From contig LOER01000026.1 of the NCBI GenBank assembly GCA_001515945.1, positions 248,001-312,000 on the forward strand: a stretch of 64,000 nt of DNA, read 5' to 3'. The position numbers and the translations under genes are program-made. This DNA comes from Desulfitibacter sp. BRH_c19. Its GTDB lineage: Bacteria > Bacillota > DSM-16504 > Desulfitibacterales > Desulfitibacteraceae. The notes under the pieces are model-generated. The model did no database searches. It saw nothing but the letters and a program-made list of their open reading frames with translations, and was not told where the DNA came from. Position 1 is the stretch's first letter; each line of letters begins with the position of its first letter. Positions 27,150 to 35,203 of the stretch are shown in pieces.

Positions 27150-27237
27150 TATAGATTTAAATACGAAGTTTTAAGGAATAATAAGGAGCAGATGAGTTAA
27201 TGAAAAAACATCGTAATTGAGCAGAGGGAGGTAAATA

Positions 27238-27831
27238 ATGGAGTTTATAACTGTATTAATCATTGCAGTAGCTCTAGGAACAGATGCATTTTCCATGGCA
27301 ATAGGTATTGGAACTTATGGAATAAGAAATAGACAAATTATCATTATCTCCCTCGTTGTTCTTGTATTTCATGTTATAATGCCTCTTGTAGGCTTATCTT
27401 TAGGAGTACTACTAGGTAGGGCCATTGGCAGACTAGCTGCAATTGTGGGTTCCTTAGTTTTAGCCTTTATAGGAATATTAATGATACGAGGGGGAATTAA
27501 GGGTGGTCAAGGAGATGGAGTTCCTATGGCACTAAAGCCACTCGGATTTCTTAATGAAAAAGGAAATAATATTAGAGTTGCAGCAGGTTTTTGGGGAATT
27601 ATTGTTCTTGCTAGTAGTGTAAGCCTAGATGCCCTAACAGTAGGGTTTGGTCTTGGAGCATTACAGTTTAATCTAATTCTAACTGTGCTTACATTAGGTT
27701 TAGTTGCAGGCATTATGACAGCTGCAGGTTTTATATTTGGGAAAAAATTAGGTGGATGGTTTGGAGATAAAGCTCAAATAATTGGTGGAGCTATATTAGT
27801 TGCTATTGGTATTAGGATGTTCTTTTTCTAG
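27238..27831 (+). CDS. mntP: Manganese efflux pump MntP
   Basis: A 197-residue, six-helix membrane protein. The paired family motifs are present: ALGTDAFSMAIGIG in the first helix and SVSLDALTVGFGLG in the fourth, whose Asp residues bind Mn2+. ATG 27238 follows GGGAGGT. The leader has no yybP-ykoY manganese riboswitch that I can recognise. It is followed after 14 bases by ywlE, as in Bacillus (ywlD-ywlE). Confidence 0.92.
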   Translation: MEFITVLIIAVALGTDAFSMAIGIGTYGIRNRQIIIISLVVLVFHVIMPLVGLSLGVLLGRAIGRLAAIVGSLVLAFIGILMIRGGIKGGQGDGVPMALKPLGFLNEKGNNIRVAAGFWGIIVLASSVSLDALTVGFGLGALQFNLILTVLTLGLVAGIMTAAGFIFGKKLGGWFGDKAQIIGGAILVAIGIRMFFF

Positions 27832-27845
27832 GAGGGGAAAACCAA

Positions 27846-28550
27846 GTGTTTACAATATTATTTGTCTGTACAGGAAATACCTGTAGAAGTTCAATGGCTC
27901 GAGCAATAGCAAAGGGTATCATCAAGGAAAAAGATGCCGAAAAAAGAGTAAAGGTTGTTTCGGCAGGAACTTCAGTAATACCTGATAGTAAAGCGCCAGA
28001 GTGTGCAGTTAATGTCATGGAAGAAAGAGGTTTAGATTTAAAAAAACATACAGCAAAGCAATTAACACCAGAATTAATTGAAGAGGCTGACCTAGTTCTA
28101 ACAATGACCAGAAACCATAAACAGCATGTTTTGACAATGGTTCCAAAGGCACAAGAAAAGGTCTTTACTTTAAAAGAATACGTTCGCAATTTGGATTCTC
28201 AAGAGGAAGTGGAAGAACAACTTATAGACCTAGCTGGCAGATTAGAGGATAAAGAAGTTGAATTCTATAAAGAAAACAAAAACGAAATTGATTCTCTAAA
28301 AAAACAGCAAAAGCAGCTCAAAGAACAGCTTCTAAATGTTGAGAAAAAAATCCAAGATTGGCACATTAGGTTTCATGCATCAACCAAAAGAGAGAGAGAA
28401 GATTTAAAAAGGTTGGAAGAACAAATGCTTGATATAGATGTTTACGACCCAATTGGACAGCCTATTCAGGTTTATGAGGAATGTGCAGATGAATTAGAAG
28501 AAAACCTCAGAATAATTTTTGGACAAGTTATTAATAGTTTAAATAAATAG
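27846..28550 (+). CDS. ywlE: YwlE-like protein-arginine phosphatase with coiled-coil insertion
   Basis: A 234-residue low-molecular-weight phosphatase. The P-loop CTGNTCRS (Cys8 to Arg14) carries the Thr that marks YwlE arginine phosphatases rather than tyrosine phosphatases; VFTLKEYV follows. The general acid is Asp201 in DVYDPIGQP. Bacillus YwlE has only a few residues between TLKEYV and this Asp; here about 80 highly charged Glu/Lys/Gln residues (115-197) intervene and look like a long coiled coil or helical hairpin. GTG 27846 follows GGAGGGG that overlaps the mntP stop codon. Confidence 0.88.
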   Translation: MFTILFVCTGNTCRSSMARAIAKGIIKEKDAEKRVKVVSAGTSVIPDSKAPECAVNVMEERGLDLKKHTAKQLTPELIEEADLVLTMTRNHKQHVLTMVPKAQEKVFTLKEYVRNLDSQEEVEEQLIDLAGRLEDKEVEFYKENKNEIDSLKKQQKQLKEQLLNVEKKIQDWHIRFHASTKREREDLKRLEEQMLDIDVYDPIGQPIQVYEECADELEENLRIIFGQVINSLNK

Positions 28551-28567
28551 TAGGAAGAGGTGAAACT

Positions 28568-29017
28568 ATGAAGGTAGCAATAGCTAGTGACCATGGTGGT
28601 TTTGTGCTGAAGGGGAAAGTTATAGAATTTCTAAAGGAAAAGGGAATAGAGCATTCAGATATGGGTACATATAATTGTGAATCAGTGGACTATCCTGAGT
28701 TTGGAGAAAAGGTAGCCTTGGCTGTTTCACAGGGAGGCTTCGACAGAGGGATCTGTGTATGTGGGACTGGAATAGGTATTGGAATTGCTGCTAATAAAGT
28801 TCCAGGTATCCGAGCAGCCTTGTGTCACGACACTTTTTCCGCAAGGGCTGCAAGAGAACATAATGATACTAATATACTTTGCTTAGGAGAAAGAGTTATT
28901 GGCCCTGGTTTGGCAATGGATATTATAGATATATGGCTAAAAACTGACTTTGCAGGCGGTAGACATTCAAAAAGAGTAGACAAGGTTACAGAGATTGAGA
29001 GAAAATACAACAGGTGA
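28568..29017 (+). CDS. rpiB: Ribose-5-phosphate isomerase B
   Basis: A 149-residue enzyme interconverting ribose-5-phosphate and ribulose-5-phosphate. Family motifs ASDHGGF, the catalytic Cys region CGTGIGIGIAANK and LCHDTFSARAAREHNDTNIL are intact. ATG 28568 follows GGAAGAGGTG. Its TGA stop codon lies inside the left arm of a REP-B palindrome, which may also terminate or protect the transcript 3' end. Order ywlE-rpiB-glyA is as in Bacillus. Confidence 0.95.
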   Translation: MKVAIASDHGGFVLKGKVIEFLKEKGIEHSDMGTYNCESVDYPEFGEKVALAVSQGGFDRGICVCGTGIGIGIAANKVPGIRAALCHDTFSARAAREHNDTNILCLGERVIGPGLAMDIIDIWLKTDFAGGRHSKRVDKVTEIERKYNR

Positions 29018-29041
29018 CACAGGGACGTTTCGTTTGTCACC
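29013..29041. repeat. REP-B palindrome, copy 1
   Basis: GGTGACA / TGTCACC (seven pairs) around CAGGGACGTTTCGTT. It overlaps the rpiB stop codon. Same family at 38732, 51807 and 52627. Confidence 0.8.
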
Positions 29042-29106
29042 TAAGCAGAAGTGGAATCAGAATTCAGAATTTAAAAGGAATTCTTAATTAATAGGAGGGA
29101 AAACTG

Positions 29107-30357
29107 ATGAATTTAGAAATAATTAAAAAAGTAGATCCAGAAGCAGTAGAAGCGATTCTTCTAGAACTAGAAAGGCAAAACAGTCACCTAGAATTGATAG
29201 CTTCAGAAAACTTTACAAGCCAAGCAGTAATGGCTGCCCAAGGAACTGTATTAACCAACAAGTATGCCGAAGGATATCCTGGGAAGAGATACTATGGTGG
29301 TTGTCAGTATGTTGATATTGTGGAGAATTTGGCAAGAGATAGAGTTAAGGAAATATTTGGGGCAGATCATGCTAATGTTCAACCTCATTCAGGTGCCCAG
29401 GCTAATATGGCTGTTTACTTTTCAATTCTAGATCCAGGTGATAAAGTTTTAGGCATGAACCTTGCTCATGGAGGACACCTTACCCATGGAAGTAAAGTGA
29501 ATATGTCAGGTAAATATTATGACTTTCATCCTTATGGTGTTGATCCTGAAACTGAGCAAATTGATTATGACAATCTTGCCAAGTTGGCAAGAGAAGTTAA
29601 ACCAAAACTAATAGTAGCTGGCGCAAGTGCATATCCAAGAACTATTCACTTTGATAAATTTAAAGAAATTGCCGATGAAGTAGGGGCAATGTTCATGGTA
29701 GACATGGCACATATTGCTGGTCTAGTAGCAGCAGGCTTACATCCAAACCCAGTACTCTATGCAGACTTTGTGACTAGTACTACCCATAAAACATTAAGAG
29801 GACCTAGGGGTGGACTGATCCTCTGCAAAGAAAAATATGCAAAAGCAATTGATAAAGCAGTTTTCCCTGGTATGCAAGGTGGTCCGTTAATGCATGTCAT
29901 AGCGGCTAAAGCAGTAGCTTTCAAGGAAGCTCTTAAGCCTGAGTTTAAAGATTACCAGAAGCAGGTTATTAAAAATGCAGCTGCCCTTGCTGGGGCGCTA
30001 ACTGAAGAAGGATTTAGAATAGTGTCTGGTGGAACAGATACCCATCTAATGTTAGTAGACTTAAGGCCCAAGAATCTAACTGGAAAAGAAGCAGAAGAAA
30101 CCCTTGATGAGTACAAAATTACAGTAAACAAAAATGCAATTCCAAATGACCCAGAGAAACCTACAATAACAAGTGGCATCAGGATAGGTGCACCAGCTGT
30201 AACTACCAGAGGACTAAAAGAAGAAGACATGAAAGTAGTAGCATGGTGCATAAACAAAGCATTAACAGGAACAGACTCTGAAAGAACAGAAGTAAAGAAA
30301 AAAGTAGCAGAATTAACTACAAAATACCCCCTTTATCCTGACATGGAAGTAAAGTGA
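29107..30357 (+). CDS. glyA: Serine hydroxymethyltransferase
   Basis: A 416-residue PLP enzyme converting serine and tetrahydrofolate to glycine and methylene-tetrahydrofolate. The internal-aldimine Lys lies in [14 protein letters not shown]; also visible are [10 protein letters not shown] at the N terminus, YPGKRYYGG and VDMAHIAGL. Length is standard. ATG 29107 follows AGGAGGG. Its stop codon falls inside the first string of a family D repeat, and a terminator follows about 120 bases later. Confidence 0.97.
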   Translation: MNLEIIKKVDPEAVEAILLELERQNSHLELIASENFTSQAVMAAQGTVLTNKYAEGYPGKRYYGGCQYVDIVENLARDRVKEIFGADHANVQPHSGAQANMAVYFSILDPGDKVLGMNLAHGGHLTHGSKVNMSGKYYDFHPYGVDPETEQIDYDNLAKLAREVKPKLIVAGASAYPRTIHFDKFKEIADEVGAMFMVDMAHIAGLVAAGLHPNPVLYADFVTSTTHKTLRGPRGGLILCKEKYAKAIDKAVFPGMQGGPLMHVIAAKAVAFKEALKPEFKDYQKQVIKNAAALAGALTEEGFRIVSGGTDTHLMLVDLRPKNLTGKEAEETLDEYKITVNKNAIPNDPEKPTITSGIRIGAPAVTTRGLKEEDMKVVAWCINKALTGTDSERTEVKKKVAELTTKYPLYPDMEVK

Positions 30358-30445
30358 AACTTGCCAATTCATTGGCCTGCTGAACTAATCAGGAAGTTAG
30401 CGCCCGTTTAGACAAAGCTACCTACGGACGCTTAGCTGCGTGGTA
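30351..30445 (+). repeat. Structured intergenic repeat, family D, copy 2
   Basis: AAAGTGAAACTT overlaps the glyA stop, followed by the hairpin GCCAAT (30363-30368)/ATTGGC (30371-30376), GAACTAATC (30382-30390), AGGAAGTTAGCGCCCG and a partner ACGGACGCTTAGC. Same layout as copy 1 at 17231 but with a different first stem. Confidence 0.65.
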
Positions 30446-30480
30446 AAGTAAAAGTAGGATATAGAAGTCTTTCTTTTTGA

Positions 30481-30508
30481 GCTCGGCGTTTTTCGCCGGG
30501 CTTTTGTT
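30481..30508 (+). terminator. Terminator after glyA
   Basis: GCTCGGCG / CGCCGGGC, eight pairs with one G-T, followed by TTTTGTTGTTT. Confidence 0.85.
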
Positions 30509-30531
30509 GTTTCAGAAAGTCTATATTTTTT

Positions 30532-30560
30532 TTCACAGATTGCCCTTGCTATGGTATGAT
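30532..30560 (+). promoter_or_regulatory. Probable promoter of comEB
   Basis: TTCACA (30532-30537) and TATGAT (30555-30560) with a 17-base spacer, 45 bases before the start codon. Judged by consensus only. Confidence 0.5.
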
Positions 30561-30605
30561 AATGATAAATAAATCATATAATTGTAGCATTTTGGGGGAA
30601 AACCA

Positions 30606-31049
30606 ATGAGTATAATTAAAAGACCTACATGGGATGAATATTTTATAGAAATTGCTCAAGTTGTTGCTAAACGATCTACCTGTCTAAGACGATTTTATGG
30701 TGCTGTCATAGTCAAGGATAAAATACTTATAAGCACAGGATTTAATGGCTCCGCAAGAGGAGAGGCTAATTGTGTGGATGTGGGACAGTGCGTTAGAGAT
30801 AAGCTTAAAGTCCCAAAGGGAGAACGATATGAATTATGTGTAGCGGTCCACGCTGAACAAAATGCAATTATCAATGGTGACCCTGTAAAAATGAAAGATT
30901 CCACAATTTACATAGCAGGTTTTAATTTTGATGGCACAGATGCTTCAGGGGAACCCTGTCTCATGTGTAGACGAATGATAACAAATGCAATGATCAAAAG
31001 GGTGGTATACTTAACTAGTGCAGGTGAAAGAAAGCAATACTATCCATGA
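30606..31049 (+). CDS. comEB: dCMP deaminase (ComEB-like)
   Basis: A 147-residue zinc deaminase converting dCMP to dUMP for thymidylate synthesis. The zinc site is HAEQNAI (His and catalytic Glu) with PCLMC. A second Cys/His set near TCLRR and NCVDVGQC matches the additional zinc of ComEB-type enzymes. ATG 30606 follows TTGGGGG. It has its own promoter and closes the ywlC-glyA block before the Mrp operon. Confidence 0.93.
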   Translation: MSIIKRPTWDEYFIEIAQVVAKRSTCLRRFYGAVIVKDKILISTGFNGSARGEANCVDVGQCVRDKLKVPKGERYELCVAVHAEQNAIINGDPVKMKDSTIYIAGFNFDGTDASGEPCLMCRRMITNAMIKRVVYLTSAGERKQYYP

Positions 31050-31146
31050 CAAACCCTTTGTAGTTAATTCTGTAATTAATTTTGTGATTAAGATGATGAA
31101 CTTTTCTGATGATGAACTTTCTTTAGGATAATAATATTTTAAAACA

Positions 31147-31176
31147 TTGACTGAATATAAAGTTTTTTGATATCCT
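31147..31176 (+). promoter_or_regulatory. Probable promoter of the Mrp operon
   Basis: TTGACT (31147-31152) and TATCCT (31171-31176), spacer 18, about 60 bases before mrpE. Confidence 0.45.
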
Positions 31177-31237
31177 ATAAAGGAATTTAAATTTGTATGT
31201 TACAATGTAAACTACTTTATTTTAGGTGGTAATGTGG

Positions 31238-31819
31238 ATGAAAAAAAATGTCAATACAATTGGAACATCGCAAACAAAACATTTTATTAGTTTAACAGCA
31301 ATTTTATTTATTTTCTGGATTCTTATGTCTGGAAAGACTGAAGTTAAGTATTTGTTAATGGGTCTGGGTACAGTACTAGTTACTGTCTGGGTAACAATGC
31401 CGCTATTGCGTCTGCCTTCTGAAGATGGTAAGAGATATTTTTATGCCTTTGACTTTCCTTATGCTAAATATGCATTCTATTGGGTTTTCCTTCTTAAGGA
31501 AATTGTTAAAGCCAGTATTGATGTAGCCAAGATAGTTTTAGATCCTAAAATGCCTATTGACCCTCATGTTGTAAAATTTAAACGTCCTATGTTGAACCCA
31601 TTAGCCCATGCGACACTAGCTAACTCTATTACTCTGACCCCAGGAACTATTACTATGAATATTAGTGAAGAAGGTGTCTATTCAATCCATGCTCTAACTT
31701 TAGGTGCTGCAGACGGTTTGGAAAATGGACAAGGGGAAATGATGAGGCGAATTAGCAATGTTTTTTGTGAGAACGAGGAAGAGATGGTAGCTAACCAGAA
31801 GGGGGGACAAGCCAAGTGA
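31238..31819 (+). CDS. mrpE: Mrp antiporter subunit E
   Basis: A 193-residue membrane protein of the MnhE/MrpE family (PF01899). Two N-terminal helices are followed by a cytoplasmic domain with the family block HATLANSITLTPGTITM. ATG 31238 lies eight bases after AGGTGG; GTG 31226 is inside that site. MrpE is the first gene of an eleven-gene operon, the order found in archaeal-type Mrp/Mbh modules (E-F-G first) rather than Bacillus mrpA-G. Confidence 0.92.
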   Translation: MKKNVNTIGTSQTKHFISLTAILFIFWILMSGKTEVKYLLMGLGTVLVTVWVTMPLLRLPSEDGKRYFYAFDFPYAKYAFYWVFLLKEIVKASIDVAKIVLDPKMPIDPHVVKFKRPMLNPLAHATLANSITLTPGTITMNISEEGVYSIHALTLGAADGLENGQGEMMRRISNVFCENEEEMVANQKGGQAK

Positions 31820-32085
31820 CCATGGATATTTTTTTTATGGGTTTGATTGTGGGAATTGGAATTATGGTTTTTGCCATGATGTTCCGCGTTTTTCAGGGTC
31901 CTAGTGTCTATGACCGTTTAAATGGTCTAGGCGTGATTGGAGCTGATACAATACTCTTATTAATTTTGATTGGTTATATTGACAAACGCCCTGACATGTA
32001 CGTAGACATTTCCCTTTCCTATGCTATCCTAGGCTTTATAGGTTTAGTCGTTATTGCTAAATATGTAGGAGGAAAGGAGATCTGA
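31816..32085 (+). CDS. mrpF: Mrp antiporter subunit F
   Basis: An 89-residue, three-helix protein of the MnhF/MrpF family (PF04066), with the RVFQGPSVYDRLNGLGVIGADTI-type block typical of the family. GTG 31816 overlaps the mrpE stop (GTGA), implying translational coupling. It forms part of the membrane core joining the small subunits to the antiporter-like subunits. Confidence 0.92.
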   Translation: MTMDIFFMGLIVGIGIMVFAMMFRVFQGPSVYDRLNGLGVIGADTILLLILIGYIDKRPDMYVDISLSYAILGFIGLVVIAKYVGGKEI

Positions 32086-32089
32086 AAAA

Positions 32090-32386
32090 GTGAAAATACT
32101 AGCTATCTTATTTCTTTTATCTGGCTTTTTCTTTATTACTGTAGCTGCTATTGGAGTTCTCCGTCTTCCCGATTTTTATACACGTTTGCATGCCTCGGGT
32201 AAAAGTGAGACTCTAGGGATGATTCTTAGTTTTACGGGGTTGGCTATTTATGAGGGATTTAACATTACGGGTATAAAATTTCTTATTATTGCATTTTTTA
32301 TTCTATTTGCTAATCCCATTGGTACCCATATTATATGTCGCGAGGCTTATAGATGTGGTCTTAAACCATGGATGAAGGGGGATTAG
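32090..32386 (+). CDS. mrpG: Mrp antiporter subunit G
   Basis: A 98-residue MnhG/MrpG protein (PF03334) with three helices and the family string GVLRLPDFYTRLHASGKSET. GTG 32090 follows GGAGGAAAGGAG. Four bases separate it from mrpF and four from the next gene. Confidence 0.92.
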   Translation: MKILAILFLLSGFFFITVAAIGVLRLPDFYTRLHASGKSETLGMILSFTGLAIYEGFNITGIKFLIIAFFILFANPIGTHIICREAYRCGLKPWMKGD

Positions 32387-32390
32387 GAAA

Positions 32391-32633
32391 ATGCATGTAT
32401 TTATTATAGAGATAGTACTTTTGATTTTAGCAATTGTTACAGGCATTGTGGCTTTGAGTGCTAAAGACCTTTTAGCTTCCGTTATCCTCTTTAGCGCCTT
32501 TAGTTATTTTGTTGCTCTTATCTATTTGATTGTAGGTGCAGCAGACGTGGCTTTTACTGAAGCTGTTATTGGTGTAGTTTCAACAGTATTCTTTGTGTCG
32601 GCCCTCAACAATTTAAAGCGGAGGTGCAGCTAG
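32391..32633 (+). CDS. MbhD-like subunit (DUF4040)
   Basis: An 80-residue, three-helix protein of the DUF4040/MbhD type. It corresponds to the C-terminal part of Bacillus MrpA, which in archaeal-type operons is a separate gene; the motif VGAADVAFTEAVIGVVST matches that region. Start ATG 32391 follows AGGAAA. It directly abuts the next gene. Confidence 0.85.
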   Translation: MHVFIIEIVLLILAIVTGIVALSAKDLLASVILFSAFSYFVALIYLIVGAADVAFTEAVIGVVSTVFFVSALNNLKRRCS

Positions 32634-32921
32634 ATGAAAAAAACAGCAGCTTTATTAACAATTGCTTTAGCCTTTGTATTATTTTATGCTGCCTCAGATT
32701 TGCCTCAGATAGGTGATATAAATTCTCCGGCATCTACTCATGTATCTCCAAGATACATTGAGAATGCTAAAAAAGAGACAGGTTCTCCTAACCTAGTAAC
32801 TGCCGTGTTGGCTGATTATCGTAGCTTTGATACATTAGGTGAAACAACAGTTATTTTTGTTGCTGGAATTGCAGCAGCGATGATATTACGTGGCATGAAG
32901 GAAGGCGGGGATGAAGAATGA
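32634..32921 (+). CDS. MbhE-like subunit
   Basis: A 95-residue protein with a helix at each end and a periplasmic-looking middle (SPRYIENAKKETGSPNLVTAVLADYRSFDTLGE) ahead of the last helix. That DYRSFDTLGE block is the hallmark of the MbhE/C-terminal MrpA segment, here encoded separately. It overlaps mrpB by four bases (ATGA). Confidence 0.85.
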   Translation: MKKTAALLTIALAFVLFYAASDLPQIGDINSPASTHVSPRYIENAKKETGSPNLVTAVLADYRSFDTLGETTVIFVAGIAAAMILRGMKEGGDEE

Positions 32922-33364
32922 AACATCCTTTTTCTAGTATCGTTTTAGATACAGCTTTTAGAGTCCTCGTACCCTTTACTATTGTTTATGGTGTATATGT
33001 TCTAGTTTTCGGGGAGTATGGGCCCGGAGGGGGTTTCCAGGCAGGTGCTCTCTTAGCTGTAGGAGTGCTCTTGTCCAAAATGATTCAAGGAAAAAAAGCA
33101 ATATTTAATATTGGAGGTAGTAAGGCCCTAATCCTAGCTGGCATTGGTACCTTTATCTACGCTGCCGCAGGTTTTACAACCATGCTCTTTAGTGGTAAGT
33201 TTTTAGAATATGAAAGTTTGCCCTTGATGCTGCATGAACTAGCTGAATTTCATGTATGGGGTATTTTATGGATAGAGATTGGAGTAACCATGTGCGTTAT
33301 GACTACGATTATAGCTATTTTTTCTGTTTTAACTGGAGAGGAGGGGCCATTTAATAATGTATGA
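32918..33364 (+). CDS. mrpB: Mrp antiporter subunit B
   Basis: A 148-residue MnhB/MrpB protein (PF04039) with four helices and the family loop GEYGPGGGFQAGALLA. ATG 32918 overlaps the preceding stop codon; its own end overlaps mrpC by eight bases. Confidence 0.92.
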   Translation: MKHPFSSIVLDTAFRVLVPFTIVYGVYVLVFGEYGPGGGFQAGALLAVGVLLSKMIQGKKAIFNIGGSKALILAGIGTFIYAAAGFTTMLFSGKFLEYESLPLMLHELAEFHVWGILWIEIGVTMCVMTTIIAIFSVLTGEEGPFNNV

Positions 33365-33722
33365 ATTTCTTACTAATTCTTTAATTTATTGGCTGGTGGC
33401 CATACTTTTCTTGTTGGGCTTTTTTGGAATTCTAGCTAATAATAATTATGTGAAAAAATTGATGGCCATGAATATCATGCAGGTTGCGGTTATCATCTTT
33501 TTCTTGATCTTAGGCCAGAAGCTAGGTGCAACTCTGCCTGTTTTATGGGGTGCCGATACTACAGTTGAACACTATATCAATCCACTTCCGCATGCCTTAA
33601 TGCTGACAGCTATTGTTGTTAGCTTGAGTACTACCGGTGTTGCTTTGGCTCTTTTAATGAGGATTCAAAAGCACTACGGAGAAATAGAGGAAGATGTGAT
33701 TCTACGGAGGATGAACAAATGA
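33357..33722 (+). CDS. mrpC: Mrp antiporter subunit C
   Basis: A 121-residue NuoK-like subunit with three helices. The helix-2 region GILANNNYVKKLMAMNIMQ and the conserved DPLPHALMLTAIVVS-type block (here INPLPHALMLTAIVV) match MnhC. It overlaps both neighbours, so the three genes are translationally coupled. Confidence 0.93.
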   Translation: MYEFLTNSLIYWLVAILFLLGFFGILANNNYVKKLMAMNIMQVAVIIFFLILGQKLGATLPVLWGADTTVEHYINPLPHALMLTAIVVSLSTTGVALALLMRIQKHYGEIEEDVILRRMNK

Positions 33723-35203
33723 GAGAGCAACTTCCAGCTTTGATTGTTGTTGTGCCCCTAGCGGCTGCTCTTCTTGCTCCTTTAGTAGCCTATTTTTCAA
33801 AAACTATGGTAAAGTTATTGACGATAATGGCTCTCTTGGTAGCCAATATAAGTGCAGTAACAGTTTTAATCCAAGTTCTCAACGAAGGCACATTGAACTA
33901 TCACTTTGGCGGCTGGGCACCGCCTTGGGGTATCGAATATGTCTATGATCCATTATCTAGTATTATGGCAGTCTTAATTGCCTTTGTGGCTTTGGTTGTA
34001 GCTATCTATGCCGGGCCTTTTCTAGAAAAGGATGCCAAGTTTAAAACGGGAATTTTCTATTCACTCTTCTTATTATTATCTGTAGGGCTTCTAGGGATGA
34101 TGGTAACTGGTGATGTTTTTAACCTGTATGTATTCCTAGAAATTTCTTCACTAGCCGGTTATGCGCTGATAGCTGCCGGTGGCAACAGAGCAACGGTGGC
34201 CGCTTTCCGTTATCTATTAATCGGTACAATTGGTGCTTCTTTTTACCTTTTAGGTGTTGGTTATCTTTATGGAGCAACAGGAACCTTAAATATGGCTGAT
34301 TTAGCAGAAATACTTGTGCCTTTAATGGATTCCTCGGCAGTAATTGTTGCTATTGTTATGATTGTGATAGGTTTGGGGATTAAGATGGCTATGTTCCCAC
34401 TTCATGGTTGGCAGCCTGACGCTTACACTTATTCTCACCCTGCAGCTACAGCTCTTATTGCAGGAGTAATGGCCAAAGTACCGGCTTATGCAGCGTTAAG
34501 ATTTTTCTTCTTTGTAATGGTAGCTAGTGCTGGTCCAGTACACAAAGCCCTGCAGGTGATGGGTTTGCTGGCAGCCGCTGGGATAATTATTGGTTCTATT
34601 ATGGCTATAGCTCAGAAGGACTTCAGACGAATGCTGGCTTATTCTAGTGTGGCTCAAATTGGCTATATTATTGTCGGTTTGGCAATTGGTAACTCCCTAG
34701 CCTTAATCGGAGCAGTTTTGCACATTATTAACCACGCAATTATGAAAAGTTGTTTGTTCTTGGTGGCCGGTGGAGTAAAATGGCGTATAGGTGAACATTT
34801 GGTTGAGAAGTATAAGGAACTTAATAAAAAGTTACCTTTAACTATGGGAGTGCTGATCATTGCCGCACTATCCATGGTAGGCTTACCGCCTACTGCTGGC
34901 TTCTTTAGTAAATGGTACCTAGTTTTAGGCGCCATTGAAGAAGGCATGTGGTTTTATGTGGTAATTATTATTCTCAGTAGTTTATTAAATGCAATTTACT
35001 TTTTTAGGATCCTTGAAAATGTCTATATGAAAAAATCCGATCAAGAAGTTAAAGATATAAATAGTGATGGAAAGTTTGAGTTACCTTTACAAATGCTAGT
35101 GCCCATTATTGTTTTAGGTTTAGGCATTTTAATCTTAGGTATCTTTAATGAACCACTTGTTTCACAAATAATACAGTTTGCTATTCCAGGGGGTGGACAA
35201 TAA
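33719..35203 (+). CDS. mrpD: Mrp antiporter subunit D
   Basis: A 494-residue proton-translocating subunit of the NuoL/M/N antiporter family with about 14 helices. Key charged residues are visible: Glu in NLYVFLEISSLAGYALI (helix 5), Lys in GLGIKMAMFPLHGWQPDAYTYSHPA (helix 7) and Lys near FLVAGGVKWR (helix 12 region). This is the first of three such large subunits in the operon. ATG 33719 overlaps mrpC; its stop overlaps the next start. Confidence 0.92.
   Translation: MREQLPALIVVVPLAAALLAPLVAYFSKTMVKLLTIMALLVANISAVTVLIQVLNEGTLNYHFGGWAPPWGIEYVYDPLSSIMAVLIAFVALVVAIYAGPFLEKDAKFKTGIFYSLFLLLSVGLLGMMVTGDVFNLYVFLEISSLAGYALIAAGGNRATVAAFRYLLIGTIGASFYLLGVGYLYGATGTLNMADLAEILVPLMDSSAVIVAIVMIVIGLGIKMAMFPLHGWQPDAYTYSHPAATALIAGVMAKVPAYAALRFFFFVMVASAGPVHKALQVMGLLAAAGIIIGSIMAIAQKDFRRMLAYSSVAQIGYIIVGLAIGNSLALIGAVLHIINHAIMKSCLFLVAGGVKWRIGEHLVEKYKELNKKLPLTMGVLIIAALSMVGLPPTAGFFSKWYLVLGAIEEGMWFYVVIIILSSLLNAIYFFRILENVYMKKSDQEVKDINSDGKFELPLQMLVPIIVLGLGILILGIFNEPLVSQIIQFAIPGGGQ

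Noticed and set aside
27053-27237. Manganese (yybP-ykoY) riboswitch before mntP
   Set aside because: The spacer consists of heptamer arrays and AT-rich sequence; none of the conserved yybP-ykoY loops are visible.
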